A stretch of 64,000 nt of DNA from positions 5,332,001 to 5,396,000 of the forward strand of contig NZ_CP092915.1 in assembly GCF_022557175.1 (NCBI RefSeq). The letters are read 5' to 3'. Positions 16,256 to 25,234 of this stretch are shown here, piece after piece. Under the pieces are notes generated by a model. That model was not told where the DNA came from, made no database searches, and worked only from the letters and a program-made list of their open reading frames with translations. Each line of letters begins with the position of its first letter. The first letter of the stretch is position 1. A program made the position numbers and the translations under genes. This stretch comes from Mycolicibacterium sp. YH-1 (GTDB lineage Bacteria; Actinomycetota; Actinomycetes; Mycobacteriales; Mycobacteriaceae).

Positions 16256-17394
16256 TGGGGTTCCTTGGGTAACCCCAGAACCCGCTCGGCGAGGATGTTG
16301 CGTTGGATCTCGCTGGTGCCACCGAGAATTGTCTGGGCCCGCCCGACCAGCATGTGCCGGACCAGGTCATCGAGTTCGGGATCCACACAGACGTCGGTGC
16401 CGAGGACGTCGGTCGCCAGGTCGGACAGATCTCGGTCAGTCTCGGAGGCAACAATTTTCAGGACGGAGAACTCCGGCGATGTCACATCCCCGCCTGTGAC
16501 AGCGCGCTGCCAGGTGTACCGCAGCAACCACATCCGAGCCCACAGCCTCGTCATCGAGCGGCCCAGAACCTGGTCCAGGACCCCGCGGTCACGGGCGGCG
16601 GCGATCAGCTCCTCATGGCGGCGGAACATCGCCACCGCGTGGGTGCCGAGGGTCAGTCGCTCCCGGCCCAACATCGCCAGCGCCAGTTCCCACCCCTGCC
16701 CGGGACGGCCCACCAGTGACTGCTCCGGAAGCTCGACGGAATCGAGAAACACCTCGTTGAACTTCGATTCCCCGTCGATCTGTCGCAGCGGGCGCACCGT
16801 GATCCCGGGCGACCGCATCGGGACGATGAACATCGACAATCCGCGATGCTTGTCGTTCTCTGTGCGGGCCAACAGAATTCCGAAGTCTGCGGCGGCCGCC
16901 CCGGAGCTCCAAACCTTCTGACCGTCGATACGCCAGCCGGTGTCGGTGCGACGGGCACGGGTACGCAACGATGCCAGGTCGGAGCCCGCCTCAGGCTCGG
17001 AGAACAGTTGGCACCATATGTGCTGCCCGGTGCGGATTGGTTCGAGGTAGTTTGTCTTCTGCTCGTCGGAGCCGAATCGAATCAACACCGGACCGACGAG
17101 GTCCGGTCCGAAGATACTGAATTGCCGGGGCACCTCGGCATTCGCACACTCCTCTGCGAACATCGCCTGGAACGTGACGGTCGCATCGAGGCCACCGAAC
17201 TCCGCCGGCCAGTGCAGACATGTGTACCCATGTTGGGCAAGGTATGCGTGCCACAGCGTCCCGGGCGCGACATCGGCCTCGGTTGGCGTGGGCCCGTAGT
17301 TACGCAACCCCGGGGGCTTGGGTGCCGCCTCCAAGAATGCCCGCAGATCCGCACGATTGATCATCGGCGACGTCGCGTCGAGGTCTGCGGTCAT
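16252..17394 (-). CDS. Acyl-CoA dehydrogenase, alpha-type (catalytic) subunit
   Basis: 380 residues. QLFSEPEAGSDLASLRTRA (129-147) binds FAD and substrate, WRIDGQKVWSSGAAAADF follows, and the C terminus has RAQTILGGTSEIQRNILAER. The YEGT base is Gly here, but Glu245 in MLGRERLTLG lies at the helix-G base position used by steroid-type enzymes such as ChsE4. The ATG at 17394 overlaps the stop of the adjacent beta-type subunit (ATGA), so the two likely form a heteromer. Second gene of the leftward operon. Confidence 0.9.
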   Translation of the reverse strand: MTADLDATSPMINRADLRAFLEAAPKPPGLRNYGPTPTEADVAPGTLWHAYLAQHGYTCLHWPAEFGGLDATVTFQAMFAEECANAEVPRQFSIFGPDLVGPVLIRFGSDEQKTNYLEPIRTGQHIWCQLFSEPEAGSDLASLRTRARRTDTGWRIDGQKVWSSGAAAADFGILLARTENDKHRGLSMFIVPMRSPGITVRPLRQIDGESKFNEVFLDSVELPEQSLVGRPGQGWELALAMLGRERLTLGTHAVAMFRRHEELIAAARDRGVLDQVLGRSMTRLWARMWLLRYTWQRAVTGGDVTSPEFSVLKIVASETDRDLSDLATDVLGTDVCVDPELDDLVRHMLVGRAQTILGGTSEIQRNILAERVLGLPKEPH

Positions 17395-18560
17395 GATGCC
17401 GCCGCCACACCGTCGGTGTCCGTATCACGCTGATAGCCACCGACCAGAGCCATGGATTCGGCCACTCGTTCCCAGTGCGTTGTCGGTAACCCGAACAGCA
17501 CCTCGTCGGTTCGGGCCCGCTTCACGTAAAGACCCGCGGCATGCTCCCAGGTGAAACCGATGCCACCGTGGATCTGCAAGTTGCTGTGTGCGGCGTTGCG
17601 CAGCGTCTCCGAGCAGACTGCTTTGGCCATGCTGACCAACCAGGGCGCCTCTGCGCTCGCAGCATCGACAGCCGCAACGGCAGCCATGGATGCCGACCGC
17701 GCCATCTCCAGTTCCACCAGCATGTCCGCGCAACGATGTTTGATGGCCTGGAAGGAACCGATCGGACGGTCGAACTGCTTGCGCACTCCGGAGTACTCGA
17801 CCGACATCTCCAATACCCGTTCGGCGGCACCCACCTGCTCGGCGGTGAGCACCGCGATGGTGTGCATCAGACTCTCGTCGATTCGCTCCACAACCGATCC
17901 AGTGACTGGAAGATGTTCGGCGACTGCATCTTCCAAATCGACGACCGCCATTGGACGCGTCGCATCCAATACCGGTTGCGCAGTCACGGTGACGCCCTGT
18001 TGTTCACGTTCGACCAGATAGAGCTGCGGATGACCGTCAGACGTGGCAACCACGACGATGCGGTCAGCACCCGCTGCCCCCAGAACGTGGCGGACCGATC
18101 CGGACAGCCGCCAGCGCCCAGATCTATCGGTGGCCAGTGGGAGGTCGGCACCGTCGAACCGACCGTCTCGGGTGGTCACGGCGAATGCAGCACTCTGGTG
18201 ACCCTGACAGAGGTGACCGAGCAGCTCGGTGGCATCGTCGACCGTGCTCAGCAGCCTGGTGGTGAGGACTGCCGAGGGCAGGAACGGTACCGGCGCCAAT
18301 ACCCGCCCGAGTTCATGGGCGATCACGGCCTGCGCCGCTACGCCCCACCCGCCGTCATCGGGGTTCTCCGATATACCTACCTCGGCCACTCCGACCTGGC
18401 TGCACAGCGCTGCCCAGAGGGGGCGGTCAAACCCCCGGTCACCGGGCGCGGGTGCATCGTAGGCAACAGCGCGCAATCGGTGGTCGGGTAGCAGACGCGC
18501 ACACGCAGCACGTACCGAAGAACCGAGCGTTGCACACTCTTCTGCGGAAAGCGTAGTCAT
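17391..18560 (-). CDS. Acyl-CoA dehydrogenase, beta-type (non-catalytic) subunit
   Basis: 389 residues. The fold is clear from QAVIAHELGRVLAPVPFLPS, the helix EYSGVRKQFDRPIGSFQAIK and NLQIHGGIGFTWEHAAGLY, which is the end typical of beta-type subunits. The helix-G catalytic position is Thr rather than Glu. First gene of the seven-gene leftward operon, starting at an ATG with only a weak ribosome site. It overlaps its alpha partner by four bases. A 128-bp gap containing a hairpin separates it from the IclR gene upstream. Confidence 0.9.
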   Translation of the reverse strand: MTTLSAEECATLGSSVRAACARLLPDHRLRAVAYDAPAPGDRGFDRPLWAALCSQVGVAEVGISENPDDGGWGVAAQAVIAHELGRVLAPVPFLPSAVLTTRLLSTVDDATELLGHLCQGHQSAAFAVTTRDGRFDGADLPLATDRSGRWRLSGSVRHVLGAAGADRIVVVATSDGHPQLYLVEREQQGVTVTAQPVLDATRPMAVVDLEDAVAEHLPVTGSVVERIDESLMHTIAVLTAEQVGAAERVLEMSVEYSGVRKQFDRPIGSFQAIKHRCADMLVELEMARSASMAAVAAVDAASAEAPWLVSMAKAVCSETLRNAAHSNLQIHGGIGFTWEHAAGLYVKRARTDEVLFGLPTTHWERVAESMALVGGYQRDTDTDGVAAAS

Positions 18561-18656
18561 CTAAGATCTTTCGCGGATTTGCGGGATTCACGAGCAGCCG
18601 AAGGACCACCCGCCAGCGTCAGTTATACCGTTTGCCACGGTGCGACAGAAGACGCA

Positions 18657-18681
18657 ACGGGGGTATCGAAGACACCCCCGT
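18657..18681 (-). terminator. Hairpin after IclR gene
   Basis: Perfect 8-bp stem ACGGGGGT (18657-18664) / ACCCCCGT (18674-18681) with a 9-base loop, eight bases downstream of the IclR stop. G+C-rich, no U-tract. It would separate the regulator transcript from the acyl-CoA dehydrogenase operon on the same strand. Confidence 0.65.
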
Positions 18682-18688
18682 ACAGCAC

Positions 18689-19468
18689 CTAGGCGACTAC
18701 TTGGGATCGCGATACGTCGCTGTTCGACAACAGCTTCGAGATTCTTGACGCGGCGGGCAGCAGCTGTTCGGCCAACTCATCCTGCACCCGAGCCGAACGA
18801 TCCGATGAGTATGACAGGCCCAGCGCTGCTGGCATGTTCACATCGACCAGCGGCACGGCCATACAGGTGACTCCGTAGCTGAACTCCTGATCGCTGATGG
18901 ACAGCGGGCCGCCGGTGAGCTGACGTTCCAACTGCGAACCGATCTCGATCGTGCGATATGTATAGCTGTGCAGAGGATTTCGGCCCAGGTATTCGTCCCG
19001 TTGGCTGCAGGTGGCCTGTGCCAGAATGCTCTTCCCGATAGCTGTCGCGTGCCCCGGTAGCTCGGCTCCCGGCCAACATTCGACATGCGGTGCAGCGGGG
19101 TGCCGGACGCTACTCCAGACTTCTACGCGCCCCCGAATCAGGCCGCCGATAAGTACGTGCGACCGTGTCGTGGTGGCCAATCGGGCAATCGATTGACGCA
19201 CCAGACGATAGTCACGTGCCCGACCCTCGAGGTCCGCCACATTGACGAACTGTGGACCCAGCACGTAGCGCCCGTCCTCCGACCGTGCCAGATATCCCTC
19301 GTGGACCAAGGTCCGTACCAGGCGATACACGGTGGCGATCACAATTCCGGTCGATTCGCTGAGAGATCTCGCCGTCGAAGGGCCGCGTTCTGCGATGGTA
19401 TCGATGAGCTTCATGCCCCGCTGCAGACTCTGGATCAGCGTGGGTGCGTCCTGGTCCATCAGTCTCAC
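18689..19468 (-). CDS. IclR family transcriptional regulator
   Basis: 259 residues. The N-terminal winged helix-turn-helix reads IQSLQRGMKLIDTIAERGPS ... TARSLSESTGIVIATVYRLV and VHEGYLARSEDGRYVLGPQF, followed by the IclR effector domain (HVLIGGLIRGRVEVWSSV, AIGKSILAQ, SYGVTCMAVPLVD), so this copy is complete. GTG start at 19468 overlaps the stop of the preceding HTH-only gene (GTGA); an ATG nine bases later is an alternative. Lying between the mce operon and the acyl-CoA dehydrogenase operon, it is a reasonable candidate regulator of one or both, but no operator was found. Confidence 0.9.
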   Translation of the reverse strand: MRLMDQDAPTLIQSLQRGMKLIDTIAERGPSTARSLSESTGIVIATVYRLVRTLVHEGYLARSEDGRYVLGPQFVNVADLEGRARDYRLVRQSIARLATTTRSHVLIGGLIRGRVEVWSSVRHPAAPHVECWPGAELPGHATAIGKSILAQATCSQRDEYLGRNPLHSYTYRTIEIGSQLERQLTGGPLSISDQEFSYGVTCMAVPLVDVNMPAALGLSYSSDRSARVQDELAEQLLPAASRISKLLSNSDVSRSQVVA

Positions 19469-19746
19469 CAGCCTGCATTCACAGCGGCCAACGACCGAGT
19501 CACGGCCGGCACGGTGGCGAATCCGGTCCAGTCGAGGCGGCCCCCTAGGACATAGGAACCGTCATCCAGCCGGACGAGGTACCCGTCGTGCACCAGTGTC
19601 CGTAACAGGTGGTACGCGGTCGGAAGCGACAATTCGACCCGCCGGGCGACACTCTTCGCATGCAGCGGACCGCTGACCGCCACGAGATTGATGATCTGCA
19701 GACCCCGTTGCAGCGATCGGACCAGCGGCTGCTCAACGTCTACCAC
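19465..19746 (-). CDS. Short IclR-like protein, DNA-binding domain only
   Basis: 93 residues that match only the winged helix-turn-helix of IclR proteins: VRSLQRGLQIINLVAVSGPL, KSVARRVELSLPTAYHLLRT and LVHDGYLVRLDDGSYVLGGR, then about 20 residues and a stop. The effector domain (about 170 residues) is absent. The GTG start has GGGAGG a few bases upstream, and the stop overlaps the start of the full-length IclR gene, so the reading frame is maintained and coupled. Either a decayed paralogue or a genuine mini-regulator that could form heterodimers with its neighbour. Confidence 0.8.
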   Translation of the reverse strand: MVDVEQPLVRSLQRGLQIINLVAVSGPLHAKSVARRVELSLPTAYHLLRTLVHDGYLVRLDDGSYVLGGRLDWTGFATVPAVTRSLAAVNAGW

Positions 19747-19905
19747 CGCACCTCCCGAAGCTCAAGGCCGACTGTGGCACTTTTCATACGCAAGAAACTC
19801 TAGGCAGAGGCTCCACGGGCGAACAAGGGGGAACTCGTTGCTAGCACTTGCGCTACTACGGAATGACAGGTTGCCGGTGGCCATGTTCTCGCCGGCCAGG
19901 CTGTC

Positions 19906-19923
19906 GATTCGTGTAGCCGAATC
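19906..19923 (-). terminator. Weak hairpin after mceF
   Basis: GATTCG (19906-19911) / CGAATC (19918-19923), perfect 6-bp stem with a 6-base loop, 24 bases downstream of the mceF stop. The stem is short and lacks a U-tract, so the call is tentative. The rest of the 200-bp gap to the short IclR gene shows nothing else distinct. Confidence 0.35.
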
Positions 19924-19946
19924 ACATTCTGTAAAGGTCTATTTCG

Positions 19947-21440
19947 TTACTCGCTGGCCGCGGTGAGCATCGATTGCCAGGTCTTTTCGTGGCGGTCTGC
20001 CGCCAGATTGCCCAGCGCATAGATATTGCCGTCGGGACCGACGTAGGACCCCGTTGCCGGATCATATGTCGCGTATGCAATCGACGGGGAGACCGAATGG
20101 TCCCGTTCGGACGTCCCCACCGATGCGGGTGCCGCCTCTGCGGGAGGCGGAGGTGCCGGTGCGGCCGCCCCGATCTGCGGCACGCCCTGACCGGATGTAG
20201 TGGCGTTGGGATCGCCCTTCCAGTTGAAACCATCGTTGAGGGGGACGTATACCTCGTCGCTGTTGCACATCTCGGCGGTCGGTGCCCGCTTACCGGGTTT
20301 GTTCACACACGGCAGGTTGCGGGCGCCGCGCACGTTGAACGGTGAGTCCTGGGGTACCCGGCAATAGAGGTCACCGGCCGGGCGGTCCGGATAATCCTCG
20401 AAGGCTGGTGATCGTTGCTGGCTGGGTGGCAGGAATCCGGTCAGGCAGGGCGGTGGAATGTTCAGATTGAGGTCGAAGGTGACGAAGGGCCCCTTGTACG
20501 CGGACATGACGCCCATGCCCGGTACCAGCGAGCTGCCCAGAACCGCAATGGCCTGGGGCACCAGTACCAGCACCTGGCGAACACCGGCCTGATAGGTCAC
20601 TGCCAGCTCAGCGATACCGGCCAGGTTGGCCAGCATGATCGGCAGGGACGGTTGCAACCGGTCGAAGAGTCCGCGGATCTCCTCGGCCGTTACCGCACCT
20701 TCCTTGATCACCGACCGCACTGCGGTATCACGCTGGGCGACCTGGCCGCTGATCGCGGCCAGATGCGATGCCCACGACCTGATCTCACCGGCGGTCTCGG
20801 TCTGGGTGTCGAGAACAGGAGCCGATTGGTCGATCAGGGTCGTGAGGGCCGACAGGTTCTCTTTGGCATCGGAGGCCAGTTCCGTGGACGCGCGCACCAG
20901 TCTCGCGAGATCAGGGCCGAGCCCACCGAAGGCATCGGCACTCTCATCGATGACGGTGCGCAGATTGTCGGCGGGGATTGCGCTCAGACCATCGTTCGTC
21001 TTCTCCAGGATGGTGTTGATATCGACGGGCACCCCCGTGCGGTCGGTGGCGATGACATCTCCGTCGCGGAGCGTAGTTGCTCCCGCATCGATCAGCGGGG
21101 TGAGTTCGACATACTGCTCACCGATGGCCGAGCGGCTGTGTACCCGGGCAGTCACGTCCGCCGGGACTGCCACATCTGCGTTCAACGAAAGGTCCGCTTC
21201 GATACCGGTATCAGTCATCCGGACATCGGTGACCCTTCCGACCCCCAGACCCCGATAGGTGACATTGCCCGACGGGTACAGCCCACCGGTCGTCGGCAGT
21301 TGTACGGTCACCCGGTATTGGCCGATGCCGAAAACCCGCGACGGCACCTCCATGAAGCCGACGCTCATCACGAACGCCGCCACGACGGACACCGCGGCGA
21401 ACAGTGCAAGCTGCATCCTGACACGTCTGTTCAGTCTCAT
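19947..21440 (-). CDS. mceF: MCE family protein MceF
   Basis: 497 residues, the last Mce subunit of the operon. One N-terminal membrane segment (LALFAAVSVVAAFVMSVGFM) is followed by the MCE domain (RVTVQLPTTGGLYPSGNVTY, RGLGVGRVTDVRM), a long helical region rich in amphipathic repeats (about 160-300), and a Pro-rich tail with ERDHSVSPSIAYATYDPATG near the end. Six different Mce proteins form the envelope-spanning lipid channel in mycobacteria. ATG at 21440, one base after the mceE stop. The energising ATPase MceG is encoded elsewhere. Confidence 0.93.
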   Translation of the reverse strand: MRLNRRVRMQLALFAAVSVVAAFVMSVGFMEVPSRVFGIGQYRVTVQLPTTGGLYPSGNVTYRGLGVGRVTDVRMTDTGIEADLSLNADVAVPADVTARVHSRSAIGEQYVELTPLIDAGATTLRDGDVIATDRTGVPVDINTILEKTNDGLSAIPADNLRTVIDESADAFGGLGPDLARLVRASTELASDAKENLSALTTLIDQSAPVLDTQTETAGEIRSWASHLAAISGQVAQRDTAVRSVIKEGAVTAEEIRGLFDRLQPSLPIMLANLAGIAELAVTYQAGVRQVLVLVPQAIAVLGSSLVPGMGVMSAYKGPFVTFDLNLNIPPPCLTGFLPPSQQRSPAFEDYPDRPAGDLYCRVPQDSPFNVRGARNLPCVNKPGKRAPTAEMCNSDEVYVPLNDGFNWKGDPNATTSGQGVPQIGAAAPAPPPPAEAAPASVGTSERDHSVSPSIAYATYDPATGSYVGPDGNIYALGNLAADRHEKTWQSMLTAASE

Positions 21441-21441
21441 A

Positions 21442-22575
21442 TCAGCGTCCCTGATCGCCTATGTACGGTGCGCTCAACGGGTTCCCACCGGTGTACGGAC
21501 TGGGCATCTGCCCGATGGTGCGACCCCACTGCATCTCCAGCTCGGTTAGGCCCCCTTCGAAACGGGTGCCGGTGAGGAATGCCGCGTCGAGGCGGCTCAG
21601 CGTGAGGTCGAAGACCCCGGTGAGATTCACATAGTCACCGCGGAAGTAGTTTCCGATGTTCTCTTTGACGAAAGGGAACGTCGTCAAATAGCTCAACGAG
21701 GTGACCATTGCCGGGCCGGCGTTGGCCAACGACTCCAGCACCGGACCGAGATCGTTGAGTTCCTTGATCAGGTCGTCCTTGGTCTGGCTGATGGTGTCCG
21801 CGGTGAGTGCGCCGAACTGCCCGAGCTTGTCCAACGCCAGCGCCAACTCGGCACGACGATCGGACAGCACTTCGAGCGCCTCGGGAATCGTTTTGAGCGC
21901 TCGATCCAACACCGGAGAGCGAGCGGCAAATTGTGCTACCAAACGGTTCACGCTGTCCGCGGCACCGATGATGTCCTGGGTTTGACCCTCGACGCCGGTC
22001 ACGAACACGTCAACCTGCTCGATGAGGCTGCGCAGATCGCCTGCGCGGCCGGCGAATGCAGTGCTCAGCGACTGGGTGATGTCGTGGATCTGGCCCAGGC
22101 CACCGCCGTTGAGCACAAGCGAGAGCGCAGCCAGCGTCTGCTCCGTGGTGGGGTAGGCAGCTCCGGAGGCCAGCGGAATCAGTGACCCCTCATGCAGTCT
22201 CCCTTCGGGGGCGACGACGGTCGGCGGGGCCAGCTCGACGTGCAGTGAGCCGAGCAGGCTGGTCTGGCCTATCGTCGCCGTCGAATTCGCCGGCAGATTG
22301 ACCTCACCGTTGAGTGTCATCGTCAGCAACGCGTGCCAACCCTGCCGTTGGATCTCGGTGACCGTGCCTACGGTCACGTCACCGACCCGCACACGCGAAT
22401 TGCGCTGAATGTTACCGACGTCGGGCAATTGAGCCTTAACGGTGTAAGAACCCTGCCCGCCTCCCTCGGTGCCCGGCAGAGGCAAGGAGTTGGCGCCTTG
22501 CCAGCCACACCCGGCGGTCAGCGCAACCGTTGCGGCGATTCCGGCAAGAACTCTCGATGGATGTCGCCTCCTCAT
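21442..22575 (-). CDS. mceE: MCE family lipoprotein MceE
   Basis: 377 residues. A lipoprotein signal peptide with lipobox LTAGC puts the modified Cys at 23; MceE is the lipid-anchored member of each Mce complex. The MCE domain follows (YTVKAQLPDVGNIQRNSRVR, VGDVTVGTVTEIQRQGWHAL), then the helical domain. Its ATG overlaps the mceD stop by four bases (ATGA). Within the operon it is fifth of the six mce genes, in the normal order. Confidence 0.93.
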   Translation of the reverse strand: MRRRHPSRVLAGIAATVALTAGCGWQGANSLPLPGTEGGGQGSYTVKAQLPDVGNIQRNSRVRVGDVTVGTVTEIQRQGWHALLTMTLNGEVNLPANSTATIGQTSLLGSLHVELAPPTVVAPEGRLHEGSLIPLASGAAYPTTEQTLAALSLVLNGGGLGQIHDITQSLSTAFAGRAGDLRSLIEQVDVFVTGVEGQTQDIIGAADSVNRLVAQFAARSPVLDRALKTIPEALEVLSDRRAELALALDKLGQFGALTADTISQTKDDLIKELNDLGPVLESLANAGPAMVTSLSYLTTFPFVKENIGNYFRGDYVNLTGVFDLTLSRLDAAFLTGTRFEGGLTELEMQWGRTIGQMPSPYTGGNPLSAPYIGDQGR

Positions 22576-23879
22576 GATCCTGCTCCCGCAGGGATGAGCA
22601 TGTCGTGCAGATTCTGCGGGCCGTGTTCGACCGGCGGGCCCGACGGTGGCTGCGGTTGTTCTGCAGGCAAGGGGGCCGCGCCAGGCCCGGCAGGCGTCCC
22701 TGGAGGGGGTACATAGTCCGGGCGCATCCAGTCCTCGCTGTAGGTGATCTCATTCGGTCGTGCATAAGCGCCCACAACAGGATTGACGCCCAGTGGCGGG
22801 AAATTGATCTGCCGATTCTTCACGATCGGGGCCAGATACTGCACGCACAGCTTTGCCGATTGTTCGGCGTTGAGGCGGGACGCGGCCTGTATTGCCCCAC
22901 AGAGGAATTGAATGGGGTTGGAAAAGTTGTTCAAACTGAATGCACCGGCAAATCCACCGATGGCAGGCGGATAGATATTGACGAAGTTGGCCAGTTCCGT
23001 CGGGGCGACGTGCAGTGTCTGCTCCAGATCAGCCCGACTCTCGTGCAGCGCCCCGCTGATCGATGCCAACTTGTCTGCGGTCACGCCGATGGTCTCGCGA
23101 TTGTCCGCGGTGAAGCTCGCCACCTCACCCAGCACAGCGTTGAGCTCGTCAAGGGCTGCGCCTATCTCCTGCGGCTGGTTGTCCAGGAGTTGCGTCGTGG
23201 ACGCGAGGTTTCGATTCAGCTCGCGCATCACATCTCTGCTGTCCTGCAGTGCGGAGACAACCAGTGCCAGATTCTCGACGGTGCCGAAGATATCGTCACT
23301 GTGGTCCCCTAGCGCCGACATGGTCGTGGCCAGATTTTTTATCGCTCGGTGAATGTCGGTCCCCTGCCCGCGCAGGTTGTCGGCAGCGGTGTTGACATAC
23401 GCCCCGAGTGTGCTCACCCCGCCCGGCTGGGTCGGCTGCAACGCGTCGGCCAACTTGGCCAACTGATCTCGCAGATCGTCCCATTCGACCGGGACGGCGG
23501 TGCGCTCGATCGGTATGACCGCGTGGTCGGCCATCACCGGCCCGCCCGTGTAGGCGGGGACGAGTTGTACCGCCCGTGCCGATATCAGCGAGGGCGAGAG
23601 GATCACTGCTTTGGCATCGACCGGCACCCGGTAGCTGTCGTCCACCCACATGGTGATCTTCACCTGCGTCGGCTGAGCCTCGATCGTCGCTATCTCGCCC
23701 ACCCGTACACCGAGAATACGAACGTCGTCTCCGGGGAAGATCCCGGTGCTGTTGGCGAAGTAGGCGGTGATCCGCGTGCGTCCACTTGTGTCCCAGATAC
23801 GCAGCGCGGCAGCACCACCGGCAAGGATGACGACGAGTCCCACAACGGCCGTCAAACGCCAGAACCTGTTGATCTTCAT
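22572..23879 (-). CDS. mceD: MCE family protein MceD
   Basis: 435 residues. N-terminal membrane helix (LTAVVGLVVILAGGAAALRI), MCE domain (ITAYFANSTGIFPGDDVRIL, GVRVGEIATIEAQPTQVKIT) and helical domain, then a Pro-rich tail (PPPGTPAGPGAAPLPAEQPQ). ATGA overlaps tie it to mceC upstream and mceE downstream. Predicted channel subunit spanning the cell envelope. Confidence 0.93.
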   Translation of the reverse strand: MKINRFWRLTAVVGLVVILAGGAAALRIWDTSGRTRITAYFANSTGIFPGDDVRILGVRVGEIATIEAQPTQVKITMWVDDSYRVPVDAKAVILSPSLISARAVQLVPAYTGGPVMADHAVIPIERTAVPVEWDDLRDQLAKLADALQPTQPGGVSTLGAYVNTAADNLRGQGTDIHRAIKNLATTMSALGDHSDDIFGTVENLALVVSALQDSRDVMRELNRNLASTTQLLDNQPQEIGAALDELNAVLGEVASFTADNRETIGVTADKLASISGALHESRADLEQTLHVAPTELANFVNIYPPAIGGFAGAFSLNNFSNPIQFLCGAIQAASRLNAEQSAKLCVQYLAPIVKNRQINFPPLGVNPVVGAYARPNEITYSEDWMRPDYVPPPGTPAGPGAAPLPAEQPQPPSGPPVEHGPQNLHDMLIPAGAGS

Positions 23880-25234
23880 TCGCTGTCACCCGATTCAGGA
23901 GAACCGCCACCTGCTGGAATCTCCCCGGGGGCAGGTACGAATACCGGACCGTGGGTGGGTGGGGTCGGTGAGGCATCGCCGATCGCCGGAGGCCCGGGAG
24001 GCGGGCCGCCGGGCGCGGGTGCCGGCGGCGGTTCCCGGTACGGGTAACACCCGGTGGGACCTGGTAGCGGCAGGCCGGGCGGTCCGCACCCCGGGTCGCC
24101 GGGGTTACCGGTGATCGCGTCGGGCAACGTCATCCGCGGCTCGCCGCCCTGTCCTGTTCGCGGGAAGGGCACAGGTAGCGCCGGAGTTCCCGGCTGGCCC
24201 TCCGGAGGGTCGGTGAGCTGTGAGGGAGCCAGCACGTTCGGGTCCAACCCGAGGTCGGAGAATGCCGCGTCGATGAACGGCTGAATATACTGTCCGGGCG
24301 GCAGATTGGCCACGAAGCCTTTGAAGAACGGCCCGGAGGACACTGACTCACCCAGCGCCATAGCATAGGAATTGAGCCGCTTGACGGCGTCCTGCAGCCG
24401 TTCGCGACGATTATCGACGATCGTCAGCACCCCGTTGAGACGGTCCAACGTCGGGGTGAAGGCCGCACGATTCTCAGCGATGAAGGCGCGTATCTGTTGA
24501 CTGACCGCGACGATACTGGTCGAGATGGAGTCCAGTGCGGCGCTCTCTGTGCGAATCTCGGCCAGCAGCGCGTTGGTGTTGGTTATCAGGTCGACGATCT
24601 GGGTGCTGCGCTCGCCCAACACGCCAGAGACCTTGCCTACGTTGGACAGCAGCGAGCGCAGTTGCGTATCGCGTTCGGCCAGAGTGGCCGAGAGTCGCGA
24701 GACACCGCCCACCGCGGCACGCAATTCCGGTGGTGTCTCGGAGAAGGTCTGGGCCAAGGTCTCCAGCGATGCGGAGAGTTCGTTGGTGTCCAGACCGTTG
24801 ATGGTGACGGACAGATCACCCAGCGCGTCGGCGAGTTGATAGGGAGATGTGGTCCGATCCAATGTGATCGGACCCACCAGCCGTTCCTCACCGCGTGGGG
24901 TGACCTCGATTACCTTGGCCCCCAGCACCGTCTTGGTCTTGATGGCCGCCTCAGAGCGGTCCCCGATGAAGACACTGCGGTCGATGTCGAAACCGACAAC
25001 GACCCGGTCACCATCCAGGCCGATGGAGGACACCTGCCCGACCCGTAGACCCGCCACCTCCACCGGTGAGTCTGCTCGCAACCCGGCGGCATCGGCGAAG
25101 TAGGCGGTGTACCCATCACCGCCACCGAACATCGGGATCTTGTCATAGTTCAGCGTGCCAACAAGAACGGCGGCAGTGACCGCCATTCCGACGGCGCCCA
25201 CCACGACCGGGTTGCGCTCGGTCATCGGCTTCAT
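23876..25234 (-). CDS. mceC: MCE family protein MceC
   Basis: 452 residues from the ATG at 25234, which overlaps the mceB stop (ATGA); in-frame starts at 25246 and 25225 are alternatives. After a membrane helix (VVVGAVGMAVTAAVLVGTL) the MCE domain reads GYTAYFADAAGLRADSPVEV, AGLRVGQVSSIGLDGDRVVV. The final 120 residues are strongly Pro/Gly-rich (PPPAPAPGGPPPGPPAIGDA), longer than in the sister subunits, probably an extended outer segment. Confidence 0.92.
   Translation of the reverse strand: MKPMTERNPVVVGAVGMAVTAAVLVGTLNYDKIPMFGGGDGYTAYFADAAGLRADSPVEVAGLRVGQVSSIGLDGDRVVVGFDIDRSVFIGDRSEAAIKTKTVLGAKVIEVTPRGEERLVGPITLDRTTSPYQLADALGDLSVTINGLDTNELSASLETLAQTFSETPPELRAAVGGVSRLSATLAERDTQLRSLLSNVGKVSGVLGERSTQIVDLITNTNALLAEIRTESAALDSISTSIVAVSQQIRAFIAENRAAFTPTLDRLNGVLTIVDNRRERLQDAVKRLNSYAMALGESVSSGPFFKGFVANLPPGQYIQPFIDAAFSDLGLDPNVLAPSQLTDPPEGQPGTPALPVPFPRTGQGGEPRMTLPDAITGNPGDPGCGPPGLPLPGPTGCYPYREPPPAPAPGGPPPGPPAIGDASPTPPTHGPVFVPAPGEIPAGGGSPESGDSE

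Noticed and set aside
20415..21575. Long rightward frame of 386 codons opposite mceF
   Set aside because: It is the antisense of mceF with His/Arg/Gly-rich translation; the leftward protein has clear MCE domain motifs.
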